From assembly GCF_006227205.1 (NCBI RefSeq), contig NZ_VCNG01000016.1, positions 1 through 64,000 on the forward strand: a stretch of DNA of 64,000 bases, written 5' to 3'. The translations under genes were made by a program, and so were the position numbers. Each line of letters begins with the position of its first letter. Position 1 is the first letter of the stretch. Below are positions 8,278 to 16,726 of this stretch, one piece after another. Origin of the DNA: Pseudomonas sp. ICMP22404 (GTDB lineage: Bacteria > Pseudomonadota > Gammaproteobacteria > Pseudomonadales > Pseudomonadaceae). Below the pieces are notes generated by a model. It was given only the letters and a program-made list of their open reading frames with translations, had not been told where the DNA came from and did no database searches.

Positions 8278-9165
8278 TCAGAGCTTTCCTTCGTAGTACT
8301 GGGCCATGTGATCAACAAACACGCGGACCTTGAGGGGCAAGTTCCGGGCGTGAGGATACAGCGCATAGTAGTGCCGCGTGCCAAGGGTGTACTCCGGCAG
8401 AATCCGCACCAACCTTCCCGTCAGCAGATCGTCCCGCACCGTCGCCAGGGTAAATGCAGCGATCCCCCCGCCTGACAAGGCGCACGCATGCAAGGCGGTG
8501 ATGGTGTCCGTATGAAAGGCGCTGTTGCAATCCAACGTCATTGCCTTCCCTCCTTCGCTGACCAATGACCATTGGGTAGCCGACGCATACGTCAGCAGCC
8601 GGTGCTGATTGAGCTCAACGGCATTGCGAGGAAGTCCGTACTTGGCTACATAGCTCGGCGCCGCCACCAAGACTTGCGATGACACCCCGAGCAAACGGGC
8701 GACCAGGCTGCTGTCGGCCAACGGCCCGCAGATCCGCAACGCCACATCGAACCCATCGGCCACCAGGTCGACAAGGGGATCGGAGCACGACAAATCGACC
8801 TGGATGTCCGGATAGCGTTGCTGGAAGGCCGGCAACCAATGAGCCAGTTCCAACGTACCGGTTACCAGCGGCACGCTGATTCGCAGCAGTCCGGAGGGAC
8901 GCTCCTGCTCCAGGGTAGCGGCGCGGGAGGCGGCCTCGACGCGGTCCAGGATATCCACGCAAGCCGCGTAGTACCTTTCGCCGGCCGCGGTCAGGCTCAT
9001 GCGTCGGGTATTGCGATTGAGCAGACGCACGCCCAAGGCGCTTTCCAATTGCTGCAAGTGTCGCGACACCGAGGAATGAGTGGTGTCCAGCCGCTCCGCT
9101 GCGGCTGAAAACCCCTGGGACTCCACAATGCAACGGAACACGCCCATGGCGAGCATCTGATTCAT
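8278..9165 (-). CDS. LysR-family regulator
   Basis: A 295-aa LysR-type regulator. The HTH (GFSAAAERLDTTHSSVSRHLQQLE) occupies residues 18-41. The effector domain begins near residue 90 with GLLRISVPLVTGTLELAHWLP, the form common in the large group of regulators of small divergent or adjacent oxidoreductase and hydrolase genes. It follows the isochorismatase-type gene by only 6 bases, so both are probably in one transcript. This is unusual, since LysR genes are mostly divergent from their target. Confidence 0.9.
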   Translation of the reverse strand: MNQMLAMGVFRCIVESQGFSAAAERLDTTHSSVSRHLQQLESALGVRLLNRNTRRMSLTAAGERYYAACVDILDRVEAASRAATLEQERPSGLLRISVPLVTGTLELAHWLPAFQQRYPDIQVDLSCSDPLVDLVADGFDVALRICGPLADSSLVARLLGVSSQVLVAAPSYVAKYGLPRNAVELNQHRLLTYASATQWSLVSEGGKAMTLDCNSAFHTDTITALHACALSGGGIAAFTLATVRDDLLTGRLVRILPEYTLGTRHYYALYPHARNLPLKVRVFVDHMAQYYEGKL

Positions 9166-9171
9166 ATCGAC

Positions 9172-9858
9172 TCAGCGTATCGGTAAATTGATGATCTGCT
9201 CGGTGGTCATGACATCACCGAAGGTATCCTCGACTTCAGCCAGCGCGGCCTTGTGCAAGGCGTCCTTGTCGATCGCCTCACCGTTGACCCGGGTAATCGC
9301 GCGAGTCGCCGATGCGTCGGAGGCGACCAGTACGTTGTAGCCCAAAGGCGCCGCATCCCGAGCGGCACCCGCCACGCACGCATGGGTCATGAGGCCGGAA
9401 ATGATCAGGTTTTCGATACCCGCGCGCTTCAGACGCTTGTCCAGGTCGGTACTGCCGAAGACGCTGACGGTGGTTTTCTGCAACACCACATCCTGGGCCC
9501 TGGGTTGCATGTCCGGATGAAACTTCACGCTTTCACCATCCTTCGCGAACACCGCCGAACCTGCGGGGGCGACGTGTTGGACATGGAAAACCGGCATCTT
9601 GTGGTTATCGGCAAAGGCAATCAGCTTACGGGTATTGGCCAGCGCAGCCGCGCCATCAGGAATCGGCATCTTACCGGTGAAGTATTCGTTCTGAAAATCG
9701 ATCACCAGTAACGCGGTTTTACCAACAGGCAACTGGCCGGCCGGCGTTGCGCCTGACATGGCCCGGATGGTTGGGTGGTTTTCCGCGAGTGCGCCGCTGC
9801 TGGCGACAATGCCGGAAAATGCACAGGCGGCGAGGAAACGGCGGGTGAATCGTTGCAT
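9172..9858 (-). CDS. Exported isochorismatase-family cysteine hydrolase
   Basis: A 228-aa protein. Residues 1-25 are a Sec signal peptide (RRFLAACAFSG...ALA|E), so the enzyme should be periplasmic, which is less common in this family. The catalytic triad of isochorismatase/nicotinamidase-like hydrolases is present: Asp54 (LLVIDFQNEYF), Lys128 (QKTTVSVF) and Cys161 (THACV). The substrate is unknown. Start ATG 9858 has RBS GGAAGGGA. It is upstream of and probably co-transcribed with the LysR gene at 8278-9165. Confidence 0.88.
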   Translation of the reverse strand: MQRFTRRFLAACAFSGIVASSGALAENHPTIRAMSGATPAGQLPVGKTALLVIDFQNEYFTGKMPIPDGAAALANTRKLIAFADNHKMPVFHVQHVAPAGSAVFAKDGESVKFHPDMQPRAQDVVLQKTTVSVFGSTDLDKRLKRAGIENLIISGLMTHACVAGAARDAAPLGYNVLVASDASATRAITRVNGEAIDKDALHKAALAEVEDTFGDVMTTEQIINLPIR

Positions 9859-9990
9859 GGGAATTTCCCTTCCTGGTTGTTGAGGGAAGGAATGCTAGAA
9901 AGAGGTTTGGTGCTTGAACACAGCGGGGACGGCACAGGACCTGTTCGGGATTTGCACAAACACAGCACTATGGGCTGCGACGGAGGGAAA

Positions 9991-10857
9991 TCAGGATGAG
10001 GGAAATTGAGTTGGCAGAGGAGCGAAGTCACCCACAACGATCCGCTTCCCAACCTTCTCCCCCACCTCCAACGCCTGCCCATCCCGTTGCTTTCCCTGCC
10101 TCGCCAGCCCAACCAGCCGGGGAATCAATTCTCCCTCGGGCAAGTGCTGCCAGAAGCGCCCGGGCATGTGCTGTCTGAGTGCCTGCGGATTGACCCGCGC
10201 CGGGTTGAAGGTGTGTCGATAGTAAGTACGCCATAACTCTGCGTCCGGGTCTTCAGCGTGACGCGCCCATTGCTGCCACTGCTCAGGACATTGGCGCTGA
10301 TAATCCAGGGCCTCACCATCGAACCGGATGCCATCGCGAGGCGTCGCTATCAGCCAGCGTTGTCGGCCCAGCCGCTCGGCAAAATGGCCGCTCGCACTTT
10401 CGAGGATGTCATGGGCCGGCTCGTGAAAGGCCACGAGGTCCAGTTGCAACTGCTCGGCAAGCGGCTGCGGCAAGGGTATGAAGCGCACAAACGCATGGAG
10501 GTGATGGGCCTCGCGGCTGACTTGTTTGATCCGTCGCTGCAATTCGCTGCCCAGGCGATCACCGGCGAGCATCGCCGTGCGATCGCCATGGGCGACACGC
10601 CAGAGCACTTCGTACAACAGGCTCCAGCGTTGTTCGCCCTGGTAACGGCCGGCCTGCTCGAGCTGGGTCAACAAGGCCGCCGGCACTCGTGTGGAAAACG
10701 GACCCGGGCCTGACGGCAGCGGCGTCGGCATGGCCAGCAAATCGGCCATGGGGCCTTGGGTCCAGGTCACCTCAGCGGGGTCGATGCCGTGGCCGAGCAG
10801 TTTGCGGGCCTGGTCGCGCCATATCAGGAAATCATCCTGGCAATCCAGCGCAATCAT
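9991..10857 (-). CDS. TIGR03915-family DNA-metabolism protein paired with radical SAM
   Basis: A 288-aa soluble protein with FVRFIPLPQPLAEQL, DFAPLPTQFPSS at the end and an RTYYRHTFNPARVNPQAL stretch. It matches the 'probable DNA metabolism protein' family that always accompanies the radical-SAM partner and is fused in some bacteria to a uracil-DNA-glycosylase-like domain. ATG 10857 overlaps the radical-SAM stop in an ATGA, a sign of translational coupling. A GTG two codons upstream (10863) is an alternative start. The biochemical role is not established, but a DNA repair or modification role is inferred from the partner and the LexA box. Confidence 0.85.
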   Translation of the reverse strand: MIALDCQDDFLIWRDQARKLLGHGIDPAEVTWTQGPMADLLAMPTPLPSGPGPFSTRVPAALLTQLEQAGRYQGEQRWSLLYEVLWRVAHGDRTAMLAGDRLGSELQRRIKQVSREAHHLHAFVRFIPLPQPLAEQLQLDLVAFHEPAHDILESASGHFAERLGRQRWLIATPRDGIRFDGEALDYQRQCPEQWQQWARHAEDPDAELWRTYYRHTFNPARVNPQALRQHMPGRFWQHLPEGELIPRLVGLARQGKQRDGQALEVGEKVGKRIVVGDFAPLPTQFPSS

Positions 10858-12074
10858 CCCCACAACCCCATTTGCATGGGCCCTTGGGGCTCACGCAAGC
10901 GCGCCCGCAGCAGGCCGCTGCGCATCTGAGCGTCGGCGGGCCGGTAGTCGCTGGTGACGATGAACGGTCGCGCCTTTTCCAGCACGCAACGCAACTGCAC
11001 CAGATCGTCGTAGCGGACCCGTCGTTCCCGGCGAAGCGCCACCAGGCGTTGCACGCTGCGCAAGCCAATTCCCGGAATACGCGCCAGCAACGCGGGTTCG
11101 GCACGGTTGACGTCGAGGGGGAACACTTCACGGTTCGCCAGCGCCCAGGCCAGTTTGGGGTCGATGTCCAGGTCCAGGTTGCCGGCGCCCCCCAGGATTT
11201 CACCCGCCTTGTAGCCGTAGCCGCGCATGAGGAAGTCAGCCTGGTACAGCCTGTGCTCGCGCAACAACGGCGGCGCCGCCAATGGCACGCTGGCGGGGCT
11301 GTCGGGAATCGGGCTGAAAGCCGAGTAGTAGACCCGCCGCAGGCCATACCCCTGGTAGAGCGATTCGGCATTCTGCAGGATCGCATGATCGTCCGTGGCA
11401 TCGGCCCCGACAATCACCTGGGTGCTCTGCCCGGCCGGGGCGAAGCGAGGCGCGCGCACTTCTCCAGCCACTGCTTGCTGGCCCTGATGGATGGTGCCCA
11501 TGGCCTGGCGGATCGTGACCAGCTGCTTCTCCGGCGCCAGGCGCTTGAGACTGGCCTCGCTGGGTAACTCGATGTTCACGCTCAGGCGATCGGCCAGCCG
11601 CCCGGCCTCCTCGATCAGCAACGGATCGGCATCGGGAATGGTCTTGAGGTGGATATAGCCACGAAACTGATGCACCTCCCGCAACAGACGCGCCACGCGC
11701 ACCAGTTGCTCCATGGTGTAGTCGGCCGACCGAATGATGCCGGAACTCAGGAACAGCCCGCTGATGCAATTGCGACGATAGAAATCCAGCGTCAGGCGCA
11801 CCACCTCCTCCGGCGTAAAGCGCGCCCTCGGCACGTTGCTGGAGCGGCGGTTGACGCAGTACTGGCAGTCATAGAGGCAGAAATTGGTCAGCAGCACCTT
11901 GAGCAGCGAGACGCAGCGCCCATCCGGCGTGTAGCTATGGCAAATGCCCATGCCGTCCGTGGCCCCCAACCCGTCACGACCGCGAGAGCTGCGCTTGGGT
12001 GCACCACTGCTGGCGCAGGAGGCGTCATACTTGGCAGCGTCGGCGAGAATGCCGAGCTTGGCGATCAGTTGCAT
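10854..12074 (-). CDS. Radical SAM DNA repair/modification protein (TIGR03916 type)
   Basis: A 406-aa protein. The radical-SAM iron-sulfur cluster motif is CLYDCQYC, Cys66-x3-Cys70-x2-Cys73. A TIM-barrel core follows (IIRSADYTMEQLVRV, HLKTIPDADPLLIEEAGRL). The C-terminus has a helix-hairpin-helix DNA-binding motif (IPGIGLRSVQRL). It matches the family annotated as 'putative DNA modification/repair radical SAM protein'. ATG 12074 was chosen because upstream in-frame residues cross the LexA box and promoter. It is the first gene of a two-gene operon with the TIGR03915 gene. A LexA site 17 bases upstream predicts SOS induction. Confidence 0.9.
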   Translation of the reverse strand: MQLIAKLGILADAAKYDASCASSGAPKRSSRGRDGLGATDGMGICHSYTPDGRCVSLLKVLLTNFCLYDCQYCVNRRSSNVPRARFTPEEVVRLTLDFYRRNCISGLFLSSGIIRSADYTMEQLVRVARLLREVHQFRGYIHLKTIPDADPLLIEEAGRLADRLSVNIELPSEASLKRLAPEKQLVTIRQAMGTIHQGQQAVAGEVRAPRFAPAGQSTQVIVGADATDDHAILQNAESLYQGYGLRRVYYSAFSPIPDSPASVPLAAPPLLREHRLYQADFLMRGYGYKAGEILGGAGNLDLDIDPKLAWALANREVFPLDVNRAEPALLARIPGIGLRSVQRLVALRRERRVRYDDLVQLRCVLEKARPFIVTSDYRPADAQMRSGLLRARLREPQGPMQMGLWG

Positions 12075-12090
12075 GGGAGGGCTCTCGATA

Positions 12091-12106
12091 CTGGTTATGC
12101 ATACAG
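12091..12106. promoter_or_regulatory. LexA (SOS) box upstream of the radical-SAM operon
   Basis: CTGGTTATGCATACAG fits CTG-N10-CAG and matches the CTGTATATATATACAG consensus at 12 of 16 positions, as good as the two boxes of lexA in this window (12 and 13 of 16). It lies 17 bases before ATG 12074 and overlaps a plausible minus-strand -10 (TACTGT, 12108-12103) spaced 17 from a -35 TTGCAT (12131-12126). Confidence 0.75.
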
Positions 12107-12153
12107 TATTTGGAGAAGCAGGGCGATGCAAGCGCCATTGGTCATCGGTGGGT

Positions 12154-12159
12154 TATAAT
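12154..12159 (+). promoter_or_regulatory. Perfect -10 hexamer (TATAAT) for antF-fic
   Basis: TATAAT lies 32 bases before the antitoxin start at 12192. No convincing -35 sits 16-18 bases upstream, so the promoter may need an activator or be weak. The LexA box ends 47 bases further upstream, which makes direct LexA repression of this promoter less likely than repression of the radical-SAM promoter. Confidence 0.5.
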
Positions 12160-12191
12160 CCATTCACCCACGCGATTTGAGGTCCAGCCCC

Positions 12192-12362
12192 ATGGGCACT
12201 ATCAGCCTTGAAACCAAGAAGGCCTACGCGGCCAGGACACGTCGGTCCAACTATACGGCCAGCCTGCGCCTGGAAGGCTTCAAAGTGACCTTTTCCGATG
12301 GCGAATGCAAAATGCCGACCCGTGAAGAAGTCTTGAAGACCTTCACCAAGACCAGAACCTGA
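12192..12362 (+). CDS. antF: Fic antitoxin (AntF/YhfG/VbhA type)
   Basis: A 56-aa protein starting at ATG 12192 (MGTISLETKK). It contains SLRLEG at residues 24-29, which fits the inhibitory helix motif (S/T)xxxE(G/N) of class I Fic antitoxins. The glutamate displaces the ATP gamma-phosphate in the Fic active site. TGATG joins its stop to the fic start (one-base overlap), giving coupled translation. The YhfG-like N-terminal pattern (KKAYAARTRRSNYTASLRLEG) supports the assignment. AntF is the name used for the P. fluorescens homologue. Confidence 0.85.
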   Translation: MGTISLETKKAYAARTRRSNYTASLRLEGFKVTFSDGECKMPTREEVLKTFTKTRT

Positions 12363-12982
12363 TGCCCGACAAATATGGGGTCGGTGAAGACGCCTATTGC
12401 TACCCGGGCTCCACTGTCCTTCGCAACAAACTCGATATCCGCGACGAACCCACCTTGAGCGAAGCCGAACAACAACTCACGGCCATCGCGGCGGACCACG
12501 TCGAATTCAACCCTCCCCCTTACGACCTGGCCTACCTCCAGAACATCCACCGGCAACTCTTCTCGGATTTGTACGAGTGGGCCGGAGAACTGCGCACCGT
12601 CGGGATGGCCAAGCAAGACACACGCTTCTGCCAGCCGCAGTTCATGGAAAAAGAAGCCGGGAAAATTTTCAGCAACATGGCCGCCGCCCATTGGTTCGAA
12701 GGACTGTCCCGGGCGGACCTGATCGTTGCCGTGGCCGATGCCTATTCCGATATCAACGTCGTCCACCCCTTTCGCGAAGGCAATGGACGTGCCCAACGCA
12801 TTCTCTTCGAACATCTCATCATGAATGCCGGGTTTGAAATCAGTTGGTGGGGCATCGAAAAGGAAGAGTGGATCTTTGCAAACATTGCAGCTTACAACTG
12901 CACTCTTGGCCCCATGGTGCAGGTGTTCGAGAAGTGCATTGGTCAGGCGATTCAAGCCAGTGCAACTGATGCCGCCCTATGA
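12362..12982 (+). CDS. fic: Fic-domain AMP-transferase toxin
   Basis: A 206-aa Fic protein with an intact catalytic motif HPFREGNGRAQR (His135 to Arg146), so it is predicted to be an active adenylyltransferase. No inhibitory motif is seen in its own sequence; inhibition is supplied by the overlapping antF, making this a class I Fic system. In P. fluorescens, Fic-1 is reported to AMPylate GyrB, blocking replication and causing filaments. The same role is inferred here from host group and architecture. Start ATG 12362 overlaps the antF stop. Confidence 0.92.
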   Translation: MPDKYGVGEDAYCYPGSTVLRNKLDIRDEPTLSEAEQQLTAIAADHVEFNPPPYDLAYLQNIHRQLFSDLYEWAGELRTVGMAKQDTRFCQPQFMEKEAGKIFSNMAAAHWFEGLSRADLIVAVADAYSDINVVHPFREGNGRAQRILFEHLIMNAGFEISWWGIEKEEWIFANIAAYNCTLGPMVQVFEKCIGQAIQASATDAAL

Positions 12983-13124
12983 ACTGATCGCACTATCATC
13001 GACTCGCTCAACCCCTGCCCCCTTCGAAACCGCATCGATTTATTTCATCTTGCGGGTAGGTCAGCGATAAACTCGACAGCCATTGCATGCCTCGACGCTG
13101 CAGATCATTCTCAAGGACTCCAGT

Positions 13125-13667
13125 ATGACTCTCTTGCCGTCACGCTCCCTCTTCTTTGTCTCCAGCCTCATGGCCAGCACTTTGTGCTTCGCCGAAGCTG
13201 AACCGGCCGATGGCAGCCTCATCAAGGACTCGACCAAAGCCGCCGTTTCATCGTTCATCACGGCTGGGAAGAACCTGTTGGGCGGTGTGAGCGAAGGTGT
13301 ACTCGATGGCCGCGAATCGGCCCAGGGCACCGATGGCGCAGCGATCATTTCCTCCGGCGAACAAATGAAAGAGCGCATTGGCGTCGAGGTGCTGAAACTG
13401 GAGCCCAGTGATGACAACCTGACAGTCACTCTCGGTTTCAAGAACAGTACCGACACGCAACTGCGCCTGATCAACCTCAGGCAGACGGGCGTCTTGCTGG
13501 CTATCGACCAGGCAGGTTATGCCAACAGCCTCAAGGCAATGGAAAACCCGGATGAAGTCACTGTTCCACCCAAGGCCGCCGTGCGGCAGAAGTTCATCTT
13601 CGATGGGCAGAACGAGCCCATCAGTTCTGTACGGGTGTGGGGCCAGGACTATCAATTGAAAAAATAA
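13125..13667 (+). CDS. Exported hypothetical protein, 180 aa
   Basis: ATG 13125 follows AAGGA by 7 bases. Residues 1-22 form a signal peptide ending CFA|EAEP, so the protein is periplasmic or surface-exposed. The mature part has a Gly/Ser/Thr-rich segment (about 35-70) and then a beta-rich domain (NLTVTLGFKNSTDTQLRL) that could be an immunoglobulin-like fold. I recognise no named family. It stands alone between fic and the phosphatase gene. Confidence 0.75.
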   Translation: MTLLPSRSLFFVSSLMASTLCFAEAEPADGSLIKDSTKAAVSSFITAGKNLLGGVSEGVLDGRESAQGTDGAAIISSGEQMKERIGVEVLKLEPSDDNLTVTLGFKNSTDTQLRLINLRQTGVLLAIDQAGYANSLKAMENPDEVTVPPKAAVRQKFIFDGQNEPISSVRVWGQDYQLKK

Positions 13668-13724
13668 TGTTATTGGGCCAGAAGAGCGAGCAAGCTGCTT
13701 CCTCTTCTCCCCTCTCCACATGAA

Positions 13725-14456
13725 ATGCCGACGATGAACACGATCAGAACGTTCTCCCCCAATGGAAAAGGCCGGGACTTTGTCGTAGGTGATGTCCATG
13801 GACACTTCAAACTTCTGAAGTCGCTTTTGGTTAACGCCAATTTCAATGCTGAACGGGATCGTGTTTTCTCGGTTGGCGACCTGATCGATCGCGGCCCGGA
13901 CTCCCTGGACGTGATGAACTGGCTCACGGAGCCCTGGTTTCACGCGGTCCGAGGCAATCATGAACAGATGCTCATTGACTGTGTGTCCGGACAGGGCGAC
14001 ATTGCCAGGCATACCCGAAACGGCGGGGCCTGGCTCTATGAACTGGCAGCCAAGACCCAGCATGAACTGTCCAATGTCCTCCAGGGACTTCCGCTAATCA
14101 TTGAAGTTGACCTGGTAGACGGAAGAAAAATGGGCATCGTGCACGCCGAAGCTCCGTTACTACACGACGATGGCGACTGGCAGACTGCCAAAGACGCCTT
14201 GTCCGGACATTTTGGAGAAGACAGCCGCCACCGCGCCCTGAAAACAGCGCTGTATGCCCGGGGGAAAATCGAACAGCAGAATAATGACCCCATCAGGGGA
14301 ATAAGCCGGCTTTACGTCGGGCACTCAACCGTATCGAGCGTCACCTGCCTGGGTAATGTCGTCTACATCGACACCGGCTGTTCCTTTCACGATGGGGCAT
14401 TGAGCCTTGTGGAACTCAATGCGGACACCACAACCTGCATAACAATGCGCCCATAG
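13725..14456 (+). CDS. Lambda-type serine/threonine protein phosphatase (metallophosphoesterase)
   Basis: A 243-aa protein with all metallophosphoesterase signatures in order: GDVHGH (about 22-27), GDLIDRGPDS (about 49-58), RGNHEQM (about 77-83) and GHS near 200. These bind two metal ions and define PrpA/PphA/lambda-phosphatase-like enzymes of the PPP family. It is probably cytoplasmic, with no signal peptide. The RBS ahead of ATG 13725 is weak, and ATG 13734 is an alternative. Its target is unknown and it has no partner kinase in the window. Confidence 0.9.
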   Translation: MPTMNTIRTFSPNGKGRDFVVGDVHGHFKLLKSLLVNANFNAERDRVFSVGDLIDRGPDSLDVMNWLTEPWFHAVRGNHEQMLIDCVSGQGDIARHTRNGGAWLYELAAKTQHELSNVLQGLPLIIEVDLVDGRKMGIVHAEAPLLHDDGDWQTAKDALSGHFGEDSRHRALKTALYARGKIEQQNNDPIRGISRLYVGHSTVSSVTCLGNVVYIDTGCSFHDGALSLVELNADTTTCITMRP

Positions 14457-14495
14457 TCGAATACGGAAACGGGTACGACACTTCGCCTGCACGTG

Positions 14496-16121
14496 TCAGA
14501 CCTTGAAACGCGCCACCAGGCGATTCAGTTCAATCGCCAGGTTCGCCATCTCACCGCAAGCGCCGGCGGTCTGAGTAGCGCCCGCCGCGCTCTGGATCGA
14601 CAGCTCGCGGATGCTGGTCAGGTTTTGGTCGGCCTCGCGAGCCACCTGCGCCTGCTCTTCGGAGGCGGTGGCGATCAGCAGGTTGCGTTCATTGATACGG
14701 GTAATCGTCTCGGCGATCTGCTTGAGCGACTGGTCGGCGTTCTGCGCCACCGAAATTGAGCTGCTGGCCATCTGGGCGCTGACGTTCATGGCGCCCACTG
14801 CCTGGGTCGAGTCGGCCTGAATCGCGCTGATCATCTGTTCGATTTCCTGGGTCGACTGCTGGGTGCGGTGTGCCAGAGCCCGGACTTCATCGGCCACCAC
14901 GGCAAAGCCGCGACCTTGCTCGCCGGCGCGGGCGGCCTCAATGGCCGCGTTCAGCGCCAGCAGATTGGTCTGCTCGGCAATCGCACGAATCACCTCGACC
15001 ACCTTGCTGATGTCCTGGGCCCTGCTGGACAAGGCCTTGACCTGATCTCCAGTGCTGGCCACGTTGCCGGCCAGGCTTTCGATGGCTTTGAGGGTCTGCG
15101 CCACATTCTCGATCCCCGAGCGGGTGAATTCCATGGATTCGCGGGAAGATTGGGCGGCGGCTTCGGCATTGCGTGCCACCTCATCCACCGCGGCGCTCAT
15201 TTCGGTCACGGCGGTGGCGGCCTGATTGACCTCATCGTTCTGCCGCACCAATCCGCGGCTGGCGTCTTCGGTCACTGCGGTCATTTCTTCAGAGGCCGAT
15301 GCCAGTTGGGTGGAAGAGTCAGCGATGCGGGCAATGGTTTCCCGCAGATTGCTCTGCATTTTCGCCAGGGCGGCCAGCAGACGACCGGCTTCATCGCGGC
15401 CACTGACCGAGACCTCCCGGGACAGGTCGCTGCCGGCGATGCGCTCGGCCACGGACAGGGCATCGTTGATGGGCGTGGTGATGCTTCGAGTCAGCACCGC
15501 AGCCAGCACCACGGTAAGGACCACGGTCATCACCAGTAGGCCAATCACCAGCGTTACGCCATGGCTATAAGTCGAGGCAGCCTCCAGGCCGGCACGCTTG
15601 GCACCCTCGTCGTTAAAGTCCGAGAGCTTGGTCATCTTGTCCTGCAGGGTATTGGTCATCGGGCTGATGCGAGCATTGATCAGGGTAATGGCAGCAGCGT
15701 TGTCACCCTTTCGCAGCAACGGCTCCAGTTCGTCCAATAGCTTGAAATACTGCTGCACGTCGGTGGACACCGCCTGGTAGAGCTCACGCTCTGTCGGTCC
15801 GGTAATCAAGGGTTCGTAACGATTGAGGGCCTCCTGCAACGTGCTGCGGTAACCGCTCAACGAAGCGATGCGGGTTTGGCGCTGTTGTTCGTCGACGGTC
15901 ACCGTGATACGGATGCTTTCAAGACGCAGGCGCAAGATGCCAGTCTGCATCTTGGCTGTCTGACGGATACTCGCCATCCAGTTGGTTTCGACATCCTGCT
16001 CCGAGTCTCGCAGCTTACCCATCTGCAACAGGGCGATGATGCCCAGGGCAAAGACCACCATAACAATAAGCGAGAAGAAGGCGGCAGACCTCGGGGCGAG
16101 GTTCATGGTCCTGACATTCAT
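14496..16121 (-). CDS. Methyl-accepting chemotaxis protein (4HB sensor)
   Basis: 541 aa. A first membrane helix lies at about 12-33, then a helical periplasmic four-helix-bundle sensor (about 35-190), a second membrane helix (about 190-210) and a HAMP domain (RSITTPINDALSVAERIA). The cytoplasmic coiled coil carries the highly conserved tip EQTNLLALNAAIEAARAGEQ near residue 390. It transmits ligand binding to CheA. The ligand is unknown. No C-terminal pentapeptide is seen. Its upstream region ends near the dusA-like repeat at 16301. Confidence 0.95.
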   Translation of the reverse strand: MNVRTMNLAPRSAAFFSLIVMVVFALGIIALLQMGKLRDSEQDVETNWMASIRQTAKMQTGILRLRLESIRITVTVDEQQRQTRIASLSGYRSTLQEALNRYEPLITGPTERELYQAVSTDVQQYFKLLDELEPLLRKGDNAAAITLINARISPMTNTLQDKMTKLSDFNDEGAKRAGLEAASTYSHGVTLVIGLLVMTVVLTVVLAAVLTRSITTPINDALSVAERIAGSDLSREVSVSGRDEAGRLLAALAKMQSNLRETIARIADSSTQLASASEEMTAVTEDASRGLVRQNDEVNQAATAVTEMSAAVDEVARNAEAAAQSSRESMEFTRSGIENVAQTLKAIESLAGNVASTGDQVKALSSRAQDISKVVEVIRAIAEQTNLLALNAAIEAARAGEQGRGFAVVADEVRALAHRTQQSTQEIEQMISAIQADSTQAVGAMNVSAQMASSSISVAQNADQSLKQIAETITRINERNLLIATASEEQAQVAREADQNLTSIRELSIQSAAGATQTAGACGEMANLAIELNRLVARFKV

Positions 16122-16300
16122 GTTTTGTCTCTCTTGGAAAGGGTCGGCATAGCGCTGCCGTTATTCCGAGATATCGACCAAGATGTCTGGCGCTGCAAAT
16201 CAGCCGACAAATGGGCTAGCGCGGTCTTTGGCAGGGCATCGGTGATGGAGGCCTTTCTTCCTCCGGCGGGAGAGTTTGTGCGTGTGGACGTGAGAGTGAG

Positions 16301-16395
16301 AACTGCGGCTTTCCGTCCAGATCCCCGACGCCTCCATACCCCGCTCCCCCGCATCCCTTGCCCCGCCGCTTCAGTGTTGCTCCATGATGGATTGG
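16301..16395 (+). repeat. Diverged copy of the dusA 5' end (att-like repeat, left)
   Basis: About 95 bases closely match 17622-17725, covering the last bases of the dusA leader and its first codons up to ATGATGGATTGG. The copy lacks a few bases (an 8-base gap in the leader and one base before ATGATGG), loses the reading frame and ends in a TAA soon after. This is what remains of dusA on the far side of an element integrated in the dusA 5' end. Confidence 0.8.
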
Positions 16396-16726
16396 GTGGA
16401 TTAATCACCGAACCCGCTACTCTGCTTGCTTAGCGCCGCTCTCTTCGTCACTCCCGTAGCAAACATCTAGCAACCGCAGCTTGGCGTGTTGCAACCGTGC
16501 GGCGCTGGGCAAGAATTACACCGCTATGTGTCTTTTACGTAATCCGAGCACATATTCGCGCCCATCCGCGTCGACAGCTTTAAAACCATGAACTATGTTC
16601 AGATTCAATACTGCTATCGCGTCAGTGCAGTCGGTCAGCATCGCACCCTTTTCGATAACCCGATAATACAATGCACTCGCTATTGTTTGGTCAGCAGCCT
16701 GGAACGAATTGAAAAATGGAGGACCT
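16396..16726. other. AT-richer spacer inside the dusA-flanked segment
   Basis: There is no convincing complete gene here. On the minus strand, 16516-16641 reads MLTDCTDAIAVLNLNIVHG and on to a stop at 16516. This looks protein-like and could be the tail of a lost gene, but no RBS or family supports it. The segment ends with GGAGGA at 16718-16723, the RBS of the next gene. Confidence 0.4.

Noticed and set aside
12091..12106. LexA box as direct repressor site of antF-fic
   Set aside because: It is 47 bases upstream of the antF -10, so simple blocking is unlikely; kept only as a hypothesis about the shared region.
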